Part shown: piece by piece, positions 10,508 through 22,953 of the stretch
Layout of the letters: each line of letters starts with the position of its first letter
Position numbering within the stretch: position 1 is the first letter of the stretch
Origin: Protea cynaroides
Taxonomy: Eukaryota; Streptophyta; Magnoliopsida; Proteales; Proteaceae
DNA: 64,000 bases
Reading direction: 5' to 3'
Assembly (NCBI GenBank): GCA_028583415.1
Contig: CM053267.1
Span: 51,722,914 to 51,786,913, forward strand
Made by a program: the position numbers and the translations under genes
The notes under the pieces: generated by a model
What the model was told of the DNA's origin: nothing
Databases searched by the model: none
The model's input: the letters and a program-made list of their open reading frames with translations, nothing else

Positions 10508-10998
10508 TGATTCCTCCTTGTGAGAAATAATTCTTCTCGAATTGAGTTTTTTTCGTTGGTAGAATCGCTCATAAATTGCATTAAATGGCGTACATTGAAA
10601 ACATCATGAATCTTCACATGAGGTGGAAGCTTGAGCTTATAAGGATTGGGATTGATGTGTGCAAGAACTTCAAGAGATCCAATCTTTCGATCACTAAGCT
10701 TATTATAACTTTCAACTGGATGCCATTCTGGTGGTAAGTAAGCGCAAACAAAATCACCGGGTTCATAGATTACCTCACGGTGCCGCTTATCAAAGGCCTT
10801 CTTGTAGAGCTTTGTCTTGTCTTGAAGCTTTTGGTACACACTTTCATGGATTTGTCTCATTTCAGAAACAATATCATCAACTTTGCCAATTGATTTTTCT
10901 AAAAATGGAATGAGTGAGAGGTCAAGTGCCGACTTGGGTTGTCTCCCATAAACAATGACGAAGGAACTATAACCCGTGGTTCGATTCACACCGATCAA
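10387..10998 (-). pseudogene. Integrase C-terminus of gypsy pol, extending into the LTR
   Basis: A 203-residue open frame. It begins with the end of the integrase core (TTGYSSFVIVYGRQP) and continues with the C-terminal domain signature GDFVCAYLPPE, NPNPYKLKLPPHVKIHDVFNV. The last 40 residues lie inside the 3' LTR, with a Lys/Arg/Gln-rich tail. The same tail is visible at 14420-14540 in the other LTR, as expected from LTR duplication. It would bind DNA during integration; the upstream pol is disrupted, so no complete product is made. Confidence 0.8.
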
Positions 10999-11168
10999 TT
11001 AAAGGCAAACTCACCAAGAGATAATCTATTTTTTCAAGAGCGGGGATTGTCATCGATCAAGGTCCACAACAAGTTTCCCAAAGATCGATTAACTACTTTA
11101 GTTTGACCATCTGTTTGAGGGTGGAACACCGTACTAAACTGTAATTTGGTGCCAATACTTTTCCAAAG

Positions 11169-11507
11169 TTATCGCTGAAAATGACAAAGGAATTTTGTCT
11201 CTCGATCAAAAGTGATAGTCTTTGGGAGACCATGCAATTTGTAAACTTCTTTAAAGAAAAGATCGACGATACGGGATGCATCCATTGTTTTGCGACAAGG
11301 AATGAAGTGGGTCATCTTTGAGAATCTATCAACCACTACAAAAATTGAATCCTTACCTCGAAGTGTGTGTAGCAATCTAAGGACAAAATCCATAGATATA
11401 TCTTCCCAAGGAACTTGTGGTATGGGTAAGGGTAAGTAGAGGTCTGCATTGGTGTTTTGTCCCTTTCCCCTTTGGCACTTTCGACACTTCATCACATGAC
11501 AGTGCAC
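11169..11507 (-). pseudogene. Integrase core of gypsy pol, fragment
   Basis: Begins with the end of the zinc-binding region (CRKCQRGKG) and the core start WEDISMDFVLRL containing the first catalytic Asp. It continues through FVVVDRFSKMTHFIPC and HGLPKTITFDRETKF, where the second Asp lies in FDRE rather than the usual SDRD. The frame breaks before the catalytic Glu. Confidence 0.75.
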
Positions 11508-11879
11508 ATCCCTCTTAAGGTGGGGCTAAAAATACTTAGTCACAACTAAGTGTGGTGTCTTCTCTCCTAAAGTGTCCTCTGTTATGTATCTCTTCAATAA
11601 CCTTTTGTCGTAAGGAGCAATCTGGAATGCATAAGCAATTTCCTTTAAAAAGGAAACCATCACAAAGAGTAAAATTGACAAGGACCTTGTCTTTTGCATC
11701 TGAGAAAAGTTTGGAGAAGTATTCATTATCTTCATAAAGCTCTTAAAAAGATTCAAAGCCAAGTACAGTAGTATGCATCATAGAGAGAAAACCCTTCTTG
11801 CGGCTAATAGCATCCACAACTCGATTTTAAATACCGGCCTTGTGCTTGATATGAAAGTTGAATTCTTGAAGATACTCTA

Positions 11880-12660
11880 CCCGTTTTGCTCGTTAAGAAT
11901 TGAGTTTTTGTTGATCTGAAATGTACTTTAGAGTTTCATGGTCAGTGTAGAAAACAGACTCCCTATGAATCAAATATGGTCTCCAATGCTCAAGGGTACG
12001 AAAGAAAGCATAAAACTCTAAATCAAAAGTATTATAACGGAGCTTAGCACCATTTAATTTTTCGCTAAAGAAAGTGACGGGATGTCCTCCTTGACTCTAG
12101 ACTCCTCCAATGCATGTTCTGGAAGCATCACAATGTACCTCAAAAATAAGATCAAAATTTGGAAGAACTAGAATCGGGGCGATGCTTAACTTTTCTTTGA
12201 GTTGCTCAAAACTTTGTTGGACTTCACTAGTCCATTCAAAGGCTCCCTTTTTTATGCAAGAAGTCAGTGGGGCTGCTAAATAACTGAAATGGGCAATGAA
12301 TCTCCATGGAAGCTACGAACATCATGAACATTGGTTAGAGTTGGTCATTCTTGAATCACTTTGATCTTTACATTGTTAATGGAAATGTCATCCTTAAAGA
12401 TGTTGAAACCTAAGAAGAGAATTTCTTCTACTATGAAAGATCACTTGTCAAGGACTGCATAGAGACTCTCCTTCCTTAGGGTGAGTAGCACTTCTTAGAG
12501 GTGTTGCAAATGCTCATTAGTAGTCTTACTATAAATAAGAATATCATCAAAGTAAACCACAATAAATCTTCCAAGGTAAGGTTTCTAGATTTGATTCATA
12601 AACCTCATGAAAATAGATGAGGCATTTGACAATCTAAATGGCATGACTAGCCATTCAAAT
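11880..12660 (-). pseudogene. Reverse transcriptase / RNase H remnants of gypsy pol
   Basis: Read leftwards, 12500-12660 encodes LVMPFRLSNASSIFMRFMNQ and VVYFDDILIYSK, the palm motif of Ty3-type reverse transcriptase. Downstream (12400-11880) are recognisable pieces of connection and RNase H, with many stops. The region upstream of 12665 jumps into gag. Confidence 0.65.
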
Positions 12661-12717
12661 AGTCCATCTCAAAACCCAACAAGGCACCTTTATCCTATTG
12701 CCCAAACCGGTTCACCT

Positions 12718-13700
12718 TTACCCAACAAGGCCAATTTCTCCACAATAATAATATTTTGTACCAACAGAGGAACTTGAACCGGTTTGGGCAATAGGATTAG
12801 TAACCTTTGGTTGAATAGACAACTTCTCCATGTTAGAGGAACAATCAAGAGAATTACTAAGTTTAGTAATACTCATCGGATTTCGATTTGACAGATTGGA
12901 GGTGAAAGTAGATTGTTGTTTCCGACTTTGAGAATGTTCCACCTTAAAGGCTCTTTGATGTGCATCTCCCACATCCCATATGTCAAGGACTTCAGGGCTT
13001 CTTGAATGTAAGATTGTAGCTCATTCAAATATTTGTTCACAAGTACATCATCTGGATCCATGATGTGTTACGAATCACTAACTCATTGAACTCATTGGTG
13101 TATTGGTCTACCATGCGCATACTTTGTCTCAGATTTTAGTACCGTTGATAGAGCTCTCTCTTATATCCCTTGGGAATGAAGTCATTTTTCATCTTGTCTT
13201 CCATCTTTCTCCATGAAGTGATGGGTGTTTTGCCAATGGATTGACGTGTTTGCTTTTCATGTTACCACCAAGCGATGTCCTTGCCTCGAAGGCGCATGGA
13301 GATGAAGCCAACTCGACGATTGTCTAGGACATTTCTACGCTCAAAAACATCACTTGCAAGAGTTAGCCAATCAAGAATTTCATTAGGAGGATCAGTACCT
13401 AAAAACTCTGCAATATCCCTATCAACTTCTTTTTCCCAATCCCGTTCTCGACCTCCTTAAGGGTAATGTGGACGAAGCCCTCCTGTTATGGGTTCAGATC
13501 CTTCTGATAAGGAATCATCGGATCTATCTGCTCTTGAATTTGGTGAATTGTTACCTTCACGTAGTCTCTAAACCTCGAGAGTAAGGTTTTGAATTTGTTC
13601 TTGCATTTGTTGTTGTATTTGTAAGGCTTGTGCTAATGCATCATCATTGATGGTGGTAGTGCGACTACCTCGGCCACCTAGACTACCTCAACCACCTCAA
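12718..13700 (-). pseudogene. Gag remnants of the gypsy element
   Basis: Broken frames include a degenerate zinc knuckle (KYYYCGEIGLVG near 12720-12760) and retroviral-gag-like pieces. The region 13100-13700 is homologous to the gag N-terminal half but full of stops. It lies next to the primer site, in the expected place. Confidence 0.5.
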
Positions 13701-13730
13701 AATTTTGGGCCCATAATATCTCTCCTCCTA

Positions 13731-13743
13731 TGCTCTAATACCA
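13731..13743 (-). promoter_or_regulatory. tRNA-iMet primer-binding site of the gypsy element
   Basis: TGGTATTAGAGCA on the minus strand, five bases inside the 5' LTR. One mismatch from the usual TGGTATCAGAGC. Confidence 0.75.
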
Positions 13744-13748
13744 AATGA

Positions 13749-14540
13749 TGTAAGCCGACTTCGACTTATGAAAATAATGGATCAGGAGAGTGGATTTATA
13801 CAAAATCAAAAGAACCAAAAGGCAGGCGAAGTGTAGAAATAAATTTTAGAATTTTTTTTTAAAGAGTAAAAGGATATAATTGATGGAAGTGAAGGTGGGA
13901 TGACTTACTTCTTTTCTAGGATGTAAATCAACTCCAAAGGTGATCTATAACTCTTCGGAAGTAGATGAAGAATAAAATTCCAACTCTTCTAAGATGGAAT
14001 ATGAAACTTCTTCAAGGTTTCAAGAAAAAACTCTTCTAGGTTCAAGAATTACACTTAGGTAAATTTCATTCATAAGAATCACTTCAAATTGTCTCTGCAG
14101 TACAAGCTAACCTTGGTGGCCTTTTATAGGCATAATAAAGAAAATAAAAAGACAATCATACCCTTAAATCCAAGGGCTGAAAATACAAAGTAGAAAATCA
14201 TAAATGATAGATTAAATAATGGACTCTTCCAATGCAAGGGGTTACTCCAATGAGCATTGATGCAAGTTCCAAAGTCTTGATTCAAGGTCTAATGTGTTGA
14301 TGCTAGGTTTAATGTCTTGATGCAAGCTCTAATGTAGAGAAGACTCTAGAAACATTGAACAGAAAATGCCACCTCACTCTCCACTAAGGCCTGAAAAGGT
14401 CACCGAAAAGGGATTAGATTTAAGGAGCTAGGGCTAGGTTCATTGGTTTTTTTGTAGCTTGGTTCATACCTTGGTCTTGGGCCAAATGGGCTTTGTGGGC
14501 TTGCGCTTTGATGGGGACTGATCTTCGTAATTGGACTGCA
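13749..14540 (-). repeat. 5' LTR of the gypsy element
   Basis: Same TG...CA ends and length (792 vs 791 bp) as 9717-10507, with scattered substitutions indicating an old insertion. Confidence 0.85.
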
Positions 14541-14574
14541 TCAAGATCTTTTAGTAAAAAAGTCATGTGTAATT

Positions 14575-15430
14575 CAGTCGACAAATGAATTACAAACTGC
14601 AAGAATTCTCAACTTAGTAGTGAAGCAGAGGAAGCCAATGAGGGTACAACAGGTGTTCTGGAAACCACCACCACCATGTTGGTGTAAGATGAACACAAAT
14701 GGATATAGCTTGGGAAATCTAGAAATGACGGGAGCGAGTGGTACTATACGCACATCTGATGGGCACGTGAGATTGGCTTTCCCAGATTTATTGGCATGGC
14801 TACTAATTTCGAGGCAAAAATACAAGGTGTGTTGTGAGGACTACATGAAGCAATACAGTATCCAAATCCTCTCCTCCCCGGCTCCCCGACTTATACCCCA
14901 TCCAACCCTTGGAGTTGTGAGCAGGCTCGAATTGACATGGACTCCAACGGTTGCATGGGGTGGGAGCCAGGGAGCCGGGGAGGAGAGGATTTGGACTCAA
15001 CAATACACCTAAGCTTTGATAGAATATGGTTGGAGTTGGATGCTAGTTCGGTTGTATCATGTCTTCAAACTGGGAAACTTCCATGGTACTGTCTTCAGGA
15101 ATGGAGTTATCTTTCTTATGTTCTTGATACATGTCTAGTGCGTTACATGCATGGTTTCAGGGAACCGAATTCAATGGTGAACAAGCTTGCAAAAAAGGCT
15201 GCTCATGATAGACAATCATATAGCTAGCAGTTTTGCCCAAATTTTGTAGTGAGGGAGGCTGTGTGGGATGCATCACAAATGGCTCAGTTTAGATTTCTGT
15301 AATTTTTTGGCCTAGGGTGGCCCTTGCTGATGGCAATGCTGAATGTGGGGGTTTTATACCCTATTAAGGCTTTTTTTGTATTCTTTTATCTTCTATTAAT
15401 ATAATTTTTCGGGCTTCTAGAAAAAAAAAA
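14575..15430 (+). mobile_element. 5'-truncated LINE with RNase H domain and poly(A)
   Basis: 14640-15227 encodes a plant LINE RNase H: FWKPPPPCWCKMNTNGYSLG, then after the MITE LELDASSVVSCLQTG and FREPNSMVNKLAKKAAHD. A non-coding 3' end with AATATAATTTTTCGGGCTTC closes in poly(A) at 15421-15429. Endonuclease and reverse transcriptase are absent, a usual result of 5' truncation. A MITE (14858-15000) splits the domain. Sequence right of the poly(A) resumes block A. Confidence 0.75.
14858..15000. repeat. Fold-back MITE inside the LINE
   Basis: Terminal inverted repeats CCAAATCCTCTCCTCCCCGG and its complement, 143 bp in total. The direct repeat CAATACA occurs on both sides (14851-14857 and 15001-15007), probably part of a target duplication. 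It is GC-rich unlike its surroundings and younger than the LINE it splits. Confidence 0.75.
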
Positions 15431-15505
15431 TCTACTATGAATTTTAAAGGGAAACAACGAAGTAGTTGTGTTGTTCTAACTGGCCGATGTCAATAGCAAT
15501 TGATA

Positions 15506-15927
15506 GTAAGGGTGTTAACAGGTCGGTCTGAGCCAAATTGGTGTTGCCCATTAAGAGGTTTGGGTTAACTGGGCTGCACTGTGCACATTAACTAATGGGT
15601 TGGTCCGGTTTCAGGTTGTTATCAGGCTTAGTTTATCGGGTAATTATCGGGGTGGTTCGGATTGAAAACCCGGTAGGCAACCTATTAAGGCCATCCAAAA
15701 GGCTGAAACAGTGAAGCTAGGTTTAATATTCGATCTAAATTGGTTTGGTCCGGGCCATTATCAGGTTCAAGCTCATTGGTCTACTTTTTCAGACTGGTTT
15801 GGGGTAGCCCAGACCAGACCGAGGTAGTATATGCCATACCTCAACCCAAAACATGTCCGGTTACTATTTGGTTCGGGGTTGATTTTGGGTTAACTTGGGC
15901 CAGATTGGCCCCAAAATTGACACCCCT
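15506..15927. mobile_element. hAT-like non-autonomous DNA transposon
   Basis: Short inverted ends AGGGTGTTAA near the left edge and TTGACACCCCT at the right, with an 8-bp direct repeat AATTGATA (15498-15505 and 15928-15935) as hAT elements make. The interior is rich in GGTTTGG/GGTCCGG words and has no transposase. Confidence 0.55.
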
Positions 15928-16891
15928 AATTGATATCGATTCAAAGGCATTGGGTGTGCTAAAATAGGGTATTATGAGTAACTCGTAAACCGGGGTAGGA
16001 TAGTACCTTCATAAAGGAGAAGGGTTAATCTGATAGACGTACACTACCAGCCGGTGTCAATTAAGCATTACGCCAAAGCCTCAAAAAATAAGATGAAACC
16101 CTACCTTCTAAGGATTTCAAATCATTTTGTAAACTTTTTTTTAGGATATATCGGTTTCTTTTTATGCGTCATGATTGGGTCATCGCGTTAGCCTTGAATA
16201 AGGGGGTACTATTGATATTTGCGCTTGGAAGGGATTAGGTTTTGCTCTGACATAACGGGCACCAATGCATGGTTTCAATGGGATTTGACATCGGATCAGT
16301 GTCACAAAGGAAATCCCTTTTTTTTTAATCAAAAGTTTTTTTTTTTTTTTTTATCTCCCCAGAGACCCTAACAGTGGCTCCATAGTCTAAAGTCATCTAC
16401 CCTCAAAATACAAATTCTTGTAATTACTCAGTCTCATTGGCACATTTTACACAAAATTCTCTTTACTTTGGGACAAAATTTTTTCCCTTCTCTTTTTAAT
16501 GGGAGAAATATCACTTCCCGATAGTGTTCCCTGCATCCTTACACATGAGATAATAAAATGACCACCATGCCTATGGTTATTTCATGGCCTTATATGAGAA
16601 AACACAAGGGACTTTGTTGGAGAGCGATCTTTTTCCTTTATAATAGTCAAAACTTCAATCCTCAAAATTGGGTAGAATGAATAATTTGTCAAATTCACGT
16701 GAAGCATCCAGAAGAGGATCCGGACTCATACTTTCCCAACCTCTTTTACATGTATTAAAATATCCCTCATGTCCTAATTTGAAGATTTTAATGTCTCTCA
16801 TATCTAAGTTTTTAAATAGCATTAATCCATAAGGGTGCTGTCTCAATTAATCTTATTTTTAAATTTAAAAAAAAAAGAAGGGTATCAAAGC
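15928..16891. other. Block A, non-coding segment 1
   Basis: From about 16050 the sequence is colinear with 43150-44005 (for example CAAATCA-TTTGTAAACTTTTTT and the later CTCTTTTA-ATGG-AAATATCACTTCCCG). No gene. 15432-15505 likewise matches 42838-42912, linking this segment with the His-promoter remnant at 9590. Confidence 0.65.
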
Positions 16892-17169
16892 TGTTGAGAA
16901 TAGACCAACCGGTCTATCTGGTTTAATTAATAAACCAATCACTGATAGTGACTCAGATAGTTAGTAACTACAGTGTGGTTAGTAGTACTACTATGAGTTA
17001 GTTTACTTTTCTGTTAAATCTAGACTGTACAAATGTATGGCTTAGATAAAATCTCTCTTTTCTTACTTTTTGCTTTATATAAAGCAAACCTCTGTGATCT
17101 GTAAGATTCATTGAGGAATACAACAGCTTACGAATATGGATGGAACTCTCTGTTATTCATTTCTCTTTA

Positions 17170-17184
17170 TGGTATCAGAGCTTC
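17170..17184 (+). promoter_or_regulatory. tRNA-iMet primer-binding site (copia)
   Basis: TGGTATCAGAGCTTC immediately after the left LTR. Confidence 0.8.
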
Positions 17185-17214
17185 TGAGAGAAGTTTTCTT
17201 CAATCGTTGAAGCG

Positions 17215-17730
17215 ATGGTGGCCATAAGATTTGGTACTACATCACAGTTTCCTTATCCGTGGAATTTGAATGTAAGTAATTTTGTTTCATTGAAGTTACA
17301 TTCTGGAAATTTTCTATTATGGAAACACAGATCTTGACCCTAATAGAGAGTCAAGATCTGTTAGGACTTAGGAAATGGGGAAATAGAAGCACCAGAGGCA
17401 GAGGTTCTTGCACCTGAGTGGTTTAGTATACCAAATCCAGGCTGTTCTACTTGGTTAAGAACAGATCGGTTAGTCAAAGCTTGGATAACAGGAACCTTGT
17501 CAGAGGAAGTTCTTGAACTGGCTGTTGGTCTCAAGACTTCTCAAGATTTGTGGAAAGCATTGTATGCGGCATTTTCACAAGCATTGGAGGCTCGTGAATT
17601 TGACAAGCTGAGTCGAAGGGTGTTCGTTCAGACGGGTGGCTTGAATTCTCCCAAGAGTTACATATCGAACATCCAACGGGACCGTCCCCATCTTCCCAGT
17701 GGTTTTGAGAAGAGAGGATGCGGATCCAGA
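17215..17730 (+). pseudogene. Copia gag remnant
   Basis: Pieces of UBN2/gag-type sequence: LHSGNFLLWK, WFSIPNPGCSTWLRTDRLVKAWITGTLSEEVLELAVGL split over two frames, and DLWKALYAAFSQALEAREFDKLSRR. The longest open stretch is 17497-17853. Downstream gag and all of pol are deleted. Confidence 0.65.
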
Positions 17731-17788
17731 ATACAACAGCTTCTAGCTTATGAATCTGGAGAAACTCTCTGTTATTCATTTGTTTTCA

Positions 17789-19597
17789 AAAACTGCATGG
17801 AGTCTACACCTAGACACACGAAGGACGGAATGATACTACCCCATCTCATGTGAAATAAAAAAATTCCACGACAGTTGGATGCAAGCTCTTAGTGGGCCCT
17901 GCATTAGTGTGGGGGGTCAAGTAACTTGGCAACGATTTTCTATCTTTTAATTCTTATCGCAAACGGGCTGCCTTGTGAGACATCCGATAGCCGAGAATTA
18001 CCTCATAATTGTATTCTGTGGGCAGCAATTGCTGTTTTCAGATTGGTTTCCCACCGCTATTTAGTTATATATTTAATTCAGTCATTCATCAAGTGTTGTT
18101 TTATCCATTCTAGAAATCCATCCTAAACACAATGAAAAAAATGTAAGCGAAATAGAAAAAAACAATCATACAACGCAAATATTCTAGGTGACTAAATACA
18201 GATTTCCTATCTATGTCCATGGTGAGATGAAATCTGCTTCACCATCCATGGATAATAGAGTTACAACACTCTTCCTCACACCTCTCGTCAAATTAGAGAG
18301 AGAAAGTCATCGCTATATATTTATAGCGAACACTATATACGTGTAATTACTGAAATACCCATATAACTTTAAAAATATATGGACTCTTGACGGCCCTTAG
18401 GAGTTAGCCCACAAACTCAAGCGACAGAATACAAGACATATAATTTTCAATATCCATGGCATATGAACCTATTGATAGGATGCTAAATGGAGTCTCATAG
18501 TATAATCGATTTGTGTAGTAGCCATCCAAGTAATTTTAATTGGGAGGTGGGGGTGTTAATACTAAAGGGATTTTCTTATTGCCGCCACTTAATATATAAT
18601 CATACACATTTTTATCCTTGATTGAAAAATCTTGCCATTTTACATGTCTATTCCAAAACATCCAAAGCACTTTTAGAATGACAATGATTTCAAATAATTT
18701 TTGAAAATTTTTCCATTCGACTTTTAGAACATTTAGAAATAAGATAAAAAAACAATAGAAGGTTACATATTCTAAATATACCTATGGAATATCATGCACG
18801 AAAACTAAATTGACCATCACATATTATAGACATTGAGGACCATAATTACAGTGTACAAGTTAGACCTTTTGAAATCCATATGCCGGCCAGTCTCCTTGCC
18901 TTCTTGCTTCTTCTACCTTCTTCTGCCTTCTTCTAATTCTCTTTCTTCTCGGTTTGGAAAAGGCTGTTTCAATGGGTTTGGGAAATAAAAAAATCGATTC
19001 GGCAATCTCCTTATCTTCTTCTACATTCTAAATCTCTTTCTTCTAAAATTGCAAATCAGTAAATCCACTCCGATTTGAGTTTTCTAATATTGCTGAACCC
19101 AAACCCACTGAAAACAAATTATCCATTTGATAGATAATTATTTGTAACTAAGTTATTCTCCAAATAAATCGTCAAACTACCATAAAAAATAAAAGGGTTA
19201 CATGATTCCGTGCATTTGGTAGCAAGTGGACCAGTTGGATTGGGAGATCTATACCAGATCATTTTAGTTAGGATCATCCTATCTTAAAAGAGGATCATGA
19301 ATCGATTGCAAATTAATTTTTAGTTATTTTTTGATCCGATAGTTTTGGATCTGGATCCTCTCTTGTCGTGTAATTACGTCAATTGTCCATCAGATTGGCT
19401 AGAATACTAAGTACATATGCCAATCCATCCTAGCCTGTTTGATGAACAATTGATAAATTAGATGACATGAGAGAATCTTTTTTTGACATTTTCTCGAATC
19501 TATTGTTTCCCTATAATTTTTAATCAGCTCAATGGTTTACGGTTTTAGTTTTAGTTTTAGGATTAATGGAGTGGATGTCAATTTAGAGATTTGAAAT

Positions 19598-19602
<5 letters not shown>
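17789..19602. other. Block A, non-coding segment 2
   Basis: Colinear with 44005-45950 and later 46720-47070. Contains a dispersed repeat (about 17860-18480) also found at 23520-24200, 44050-45420 and 62430-62830, recognisable by GTGGGCAGCAATTGC and ATTTAGTTATAT. No coding capacity. Confidence 0.6.
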
Positions 19603-19628
<26 letters not shown>

Positions 19629-19629
19629 G
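19603..19629. repeat. (TA)n microsatellite
   Basis: A short TA run. It sits in the interval where block A differs from block B, where B carries the cystatin gene. Confidence 0.85.
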
Positions 19630-20199
19630 TTAATTATCTTTCTGGAAATATATACTTAGTATTCCCTCTTACATTTCCCTTTAATGAAAATATAATGAAG
19701 GGTTTTCCAAAATATGAAATCATATTTTTCTTACCACTTATAAGTTAATTTCGTCCCCATAGATTACTAGGATCTCAGACAGCAAATAGTTATCTAAATA
19801 TGGATCCACAGAGTGATTTAAGCTCGACAGAGTGATTTCAGCTAGTGTTAATGTACGTAATGTATAGTTGGACTTGCCAAATGGGATAACCTTCTGGCCT
19901 GAAGAATACGGTTTGGATAATCATAATCCAATCCAACAAATACCTAGTATTCTAATTATACTTACTACCTTTGTAGTTTGGACTAATTACATTTATCACC
20001 CATAAGTTTCTGATAATTTCACATTCATCCTTAATATCCAAAACATGTAACACAGAGTCTCAGTCCATTAACAGATTTTCATTAGATGATGATGTCAGCT
20101 AACACTACAAAATTTATGGGACAATACTGTCCTTAATGTAAGTTAAAATGTCATTTTTACCCTCAACTTCTCTACTCATCCATAATCACATACCTTTCA
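19630..20199. other. Block A, non-coding segment 3
   Basis: Colinear with 48190-48780 (shared ATATAATGAAGGGTTT, TTGGACTTGCCAAATGGGAT, CCAATCCAACAAATACCTAG). No gene. Confidence 0.6.
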
Positions 20200-20590
20200 G
20201 CATCTCCAAATTCGTGACATTGTTGCAACTACTGCTCTTGGATTTCAATTCCTTCTTCTCTTCCTCAACCCTCTCAGTCCCAATCTTATCAATAGTAAAA
20301 AAAGGGGGACGAAATTGATGATGGGGTGGTCTACAACGGGTCCCTGATCCTCATCGAGAAAATCTTCATGGTCATTGTTTGGATGAGGCGGAACAATCCT
20401 TGAGCAATTCGAACTCTCATGGTATTTCATGATGACTACATAATAGATTACGAGAAGAGAAGGAAAGCACTGCCAAGAACAGCGAAAAGAATTATCAAAG
20501 TTGGGGACACGTTATGAGTGGATCCATGAGAGGTCAGAGGAGTAAGAAAAACAATAGGAAAAGGAGGACAATCATAAATAGAACAAAGAA
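20200..20590 (-). pseudogene. ATL-type RING-H2 protein remnant, block A copy
   Basis: Part of the frame reads SSNCSRIVPPHP, HEDFLDEDQGPVVDHPI, which resembles the segment after the transmembrane helix in ATL51/52-type ubiquitin ligases. Upstream, the hydrophobic segment seen in the block B copy is disrupted by frameshifts and a stop. No RING-H2 Cys/His pattern follows. Clearly non-functional. Confidence 0.5.
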
Positions 20591-22953
20591 CTGTATCATT
20601 TACAGGTCAAGGCTTCTTTCTTCCCTGAACACGATGAAACCCATGATGATCTGCACATCATTTAGCTCTAGAGAGTTATATGGTGTTAGGGACGAACGCA
20701 CAACCACGAGAAAGAAACGAAGATAAAGCAAACACACTAACACAGGATTTGTTGTGGTTCAGCATCCAAACCAAAATGCCTACCTCCACCACAGTGAAAC
20801 AAAGATTCTTTATTGCCAAGAAAACTCTCTACAATTTTCTCCACCTGACAAAGTGTTCTCCTTTGCTCAGACCTTACCTAGGTTTTCCCACACAGAGACA
20901 ATATATAGACAAACCTAGAATTCCTAATCCCTCAACAATTATAATTTTACCTTCGTACATATAATAGACTCATACCTTAATACAAATACTACCCTTATAA
21001 TTACGTGAATCCCATAGAATACAAGACACCAACCTAACATAAGACTCGAGAATATTCTCTAGAAAACATTTGGATCCAAAGATGGAAAAACCCATTTGAG
21101 CGACATCCTCGGTTTCTTCTAATCTAAAGGGTAGTTAACAAGAAAATCATGGTTCAGTCTACTACTATTGAGCTCAACTTTCAATAGCTGAAATCGTTTC
21201 CAATAAACAAGCTATTTCGTCTTCCAATGTAAATAACAATCTGAAACATGTTCGGGTTCTGATTTGCGACCCTGCTCTTTATTCTAAGAAACAAAGCACA
21301 TTTGTTGGGAAAATATTTCAACCAAAAGAAGTAAGAAATTAAAATTATAGACATTGTACGAAGTGATAAATCGAAGATCGATACATCGTTTTTCAGGGTT
21401 TTTGGAAGAAGAGAGGTTCGGAAACCCTGCAACTCTCTGAAAGTTTCCATTATAATCGTTTTAGTTTATGTTCTTATCAAACCCTATGGTTTTCCGAGTA
21501 CCCTTCTTAGAATCCTTACGATCAAGATGACCCAAGATTGAACGCACCTCTGAATGCAGACTCAAAGTTCTTCGAACAATATTTCTATTTGCAATAAAAG
21601 TTTAAAATAATAACTTTCATTTTCTCAATTTAAAACCATAAAGATATAATTGTCTTTCAATTTTTGTAGTTTCTACCGTCAGTTAAATGGGAACAGGTGT
21701 AATCGTCAAAAACTATTGAGTAGTAGGGGATATTAGTCCAGGGTATTCCATGAGATTGGGGAGGGTGGCCATACATTGGAAGATCATCTTGGTCTGCCAT
21801 TTACACAATTCAAGTGTCCCTCGTGAAAGGAGCACTAGAGCAAGGTGCACTAGAGCAAGGTATAACACAGGCTGTACATGTACTCTCCAAGGGACCTCGT
21901 CACTACCCATGGGTATGAGACACACTTCAGGAATGTGGAGGGTAATGAAATTCAATGGAGGATATCAGGATTCTGGATAAGTAGGCGGAGGCGAACTATT
22001 CTCCAGCACGGCAAAGGTGGTTGTTTCATCAGTTTATCAATTATTTCCCTAAATGCTCTTTAATATATAATTTAGGGTACTACCACTCTACCGATACTTA
22101 GACTATGATTATTCAAACTCCCCTACGCACAAATTATTACTTTTCTTATAACCTAGAAAACTAAACTTGAGTTAAAGAGTTCTTGATAATTATAAGCTAA
22201 GTATAGGGAAGTGATAGTAATTGCCCCTATAATTTATCTCTCCCCATGCCCCTCACTCTCATACAGGTCCCCTTCTCACCCATCCCTCTCTTCTCTCTCT
22301 CTCTCTCTCTCTCTCTAAAATCTCCCCATCCCAAAATATAGGAATTCTGAATACTTGAACCTTGTCCCACTCAAAAATCAATCTCTCTCTCTCTCGGTAA
22401 AAAATCTCCCCATCCCAAAATTATGGGGACTCTGAATACTTAAACCTTGCCCCACCCGAAATTCTCTCCTTCCACTAATGTTTAATTTTCAAACACTAAA
22501 TCTCTCTTTCGCGGTGTGTAGTATTTCTTTTTTTATTAGTAAATATTGTGTGTAGTATTTTAGGAAACTTTAGGTTTAAAAAAAAAAAAAAAAAAAAAGC
22601 AACAAACTTTAGGTGCCGTTTGGTAAGAATTGGAAGTGATTTTTTGTGGGAATTCTGATAATTGAGAGCGATTCTATAGGTATGGAAAGAGTTTTCTTAC
22701 ACACAAGTGTTTCTGCACTCGTCCCCTTTAAAACCCCTAAACTAGACCTCCCTCCGTCCCTCTTTCCTTGGTCTTCCCAACCCTGCTTCCTACCACCATC
22801 ACCCACTTTTCAATCGGTCACCGTACTCCTTGAATCATTTCGCACCTCAACATCTCTGAAGTCTAAAAACATTCTTTTCATCTCCAAAACCCCAAAACCC
22901 CCCTTTTCTTTGTGGTGGATTTTGGGAGGGGTGGACTATTGTAATCAACCCTT
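20591..22953. other. Block A, non-coding segment 4
   Basis: 20591-20670 and 21060-21470 match 49080-49560; 21970-22040 matches 49590-49660; 22540-22953 matches 49670-50100. 20690-21050 and 21480-21960 are A-specific. A partial copy of the GTACATGTA fold-back MITE lies at 21872-21970. A (CT)n tract spans 22282-22317, and an A-run spans 22579-22598. No gene. Confidence 0.5.

Larger units (their letters stand above)
9717..14540 (-). mobile_element. Ty3/gypsy LTR retrotransposon, decayed, minus strand
   Basis: Two LTRs (9717-10507 and 13749-14540) flank a 3.2-kb interior read leftwards: primer site, gag remnants, a reverse transcriptase fragment with the YFDDILIYS motif, RNase H remnants, integrase, and a pol C-terminus running into the left LTR. 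Protease and the N-terminal part of reverse transcriptase are missing. No target duplication is seen (TTTGA left, TCAAG right). It interrupts block A and ends next to a LINE tail. A related LTR in opposite orientation ends the window. Confidence 0.85.
16892..17788 (+). mobile_element. Deleted Ty1/copia element (Ale/Retrofit-like)
   Basis: Left LTR 16892-17169, tRNA-iMet primer site, gag remnant, and a 58-bp remnant of the right LTR. Target duplication AAAGC (16887-16891) versus AAAAC (17789-17793), one mismatch. The paralogous site near 44003-44010 (TCAAAGCTGCGTGGAGTC) is uninterrupted, so the element inserted after blocks A and B separated. Confidence 0.75.

Noticed and set aside
22609..22806. 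65-codon minus frame conserved with 49745-49939
   Set aside because: Conservation is explained by the block duplication, and the frame lies in a repeat starting next to an A-run; no sign of selection.
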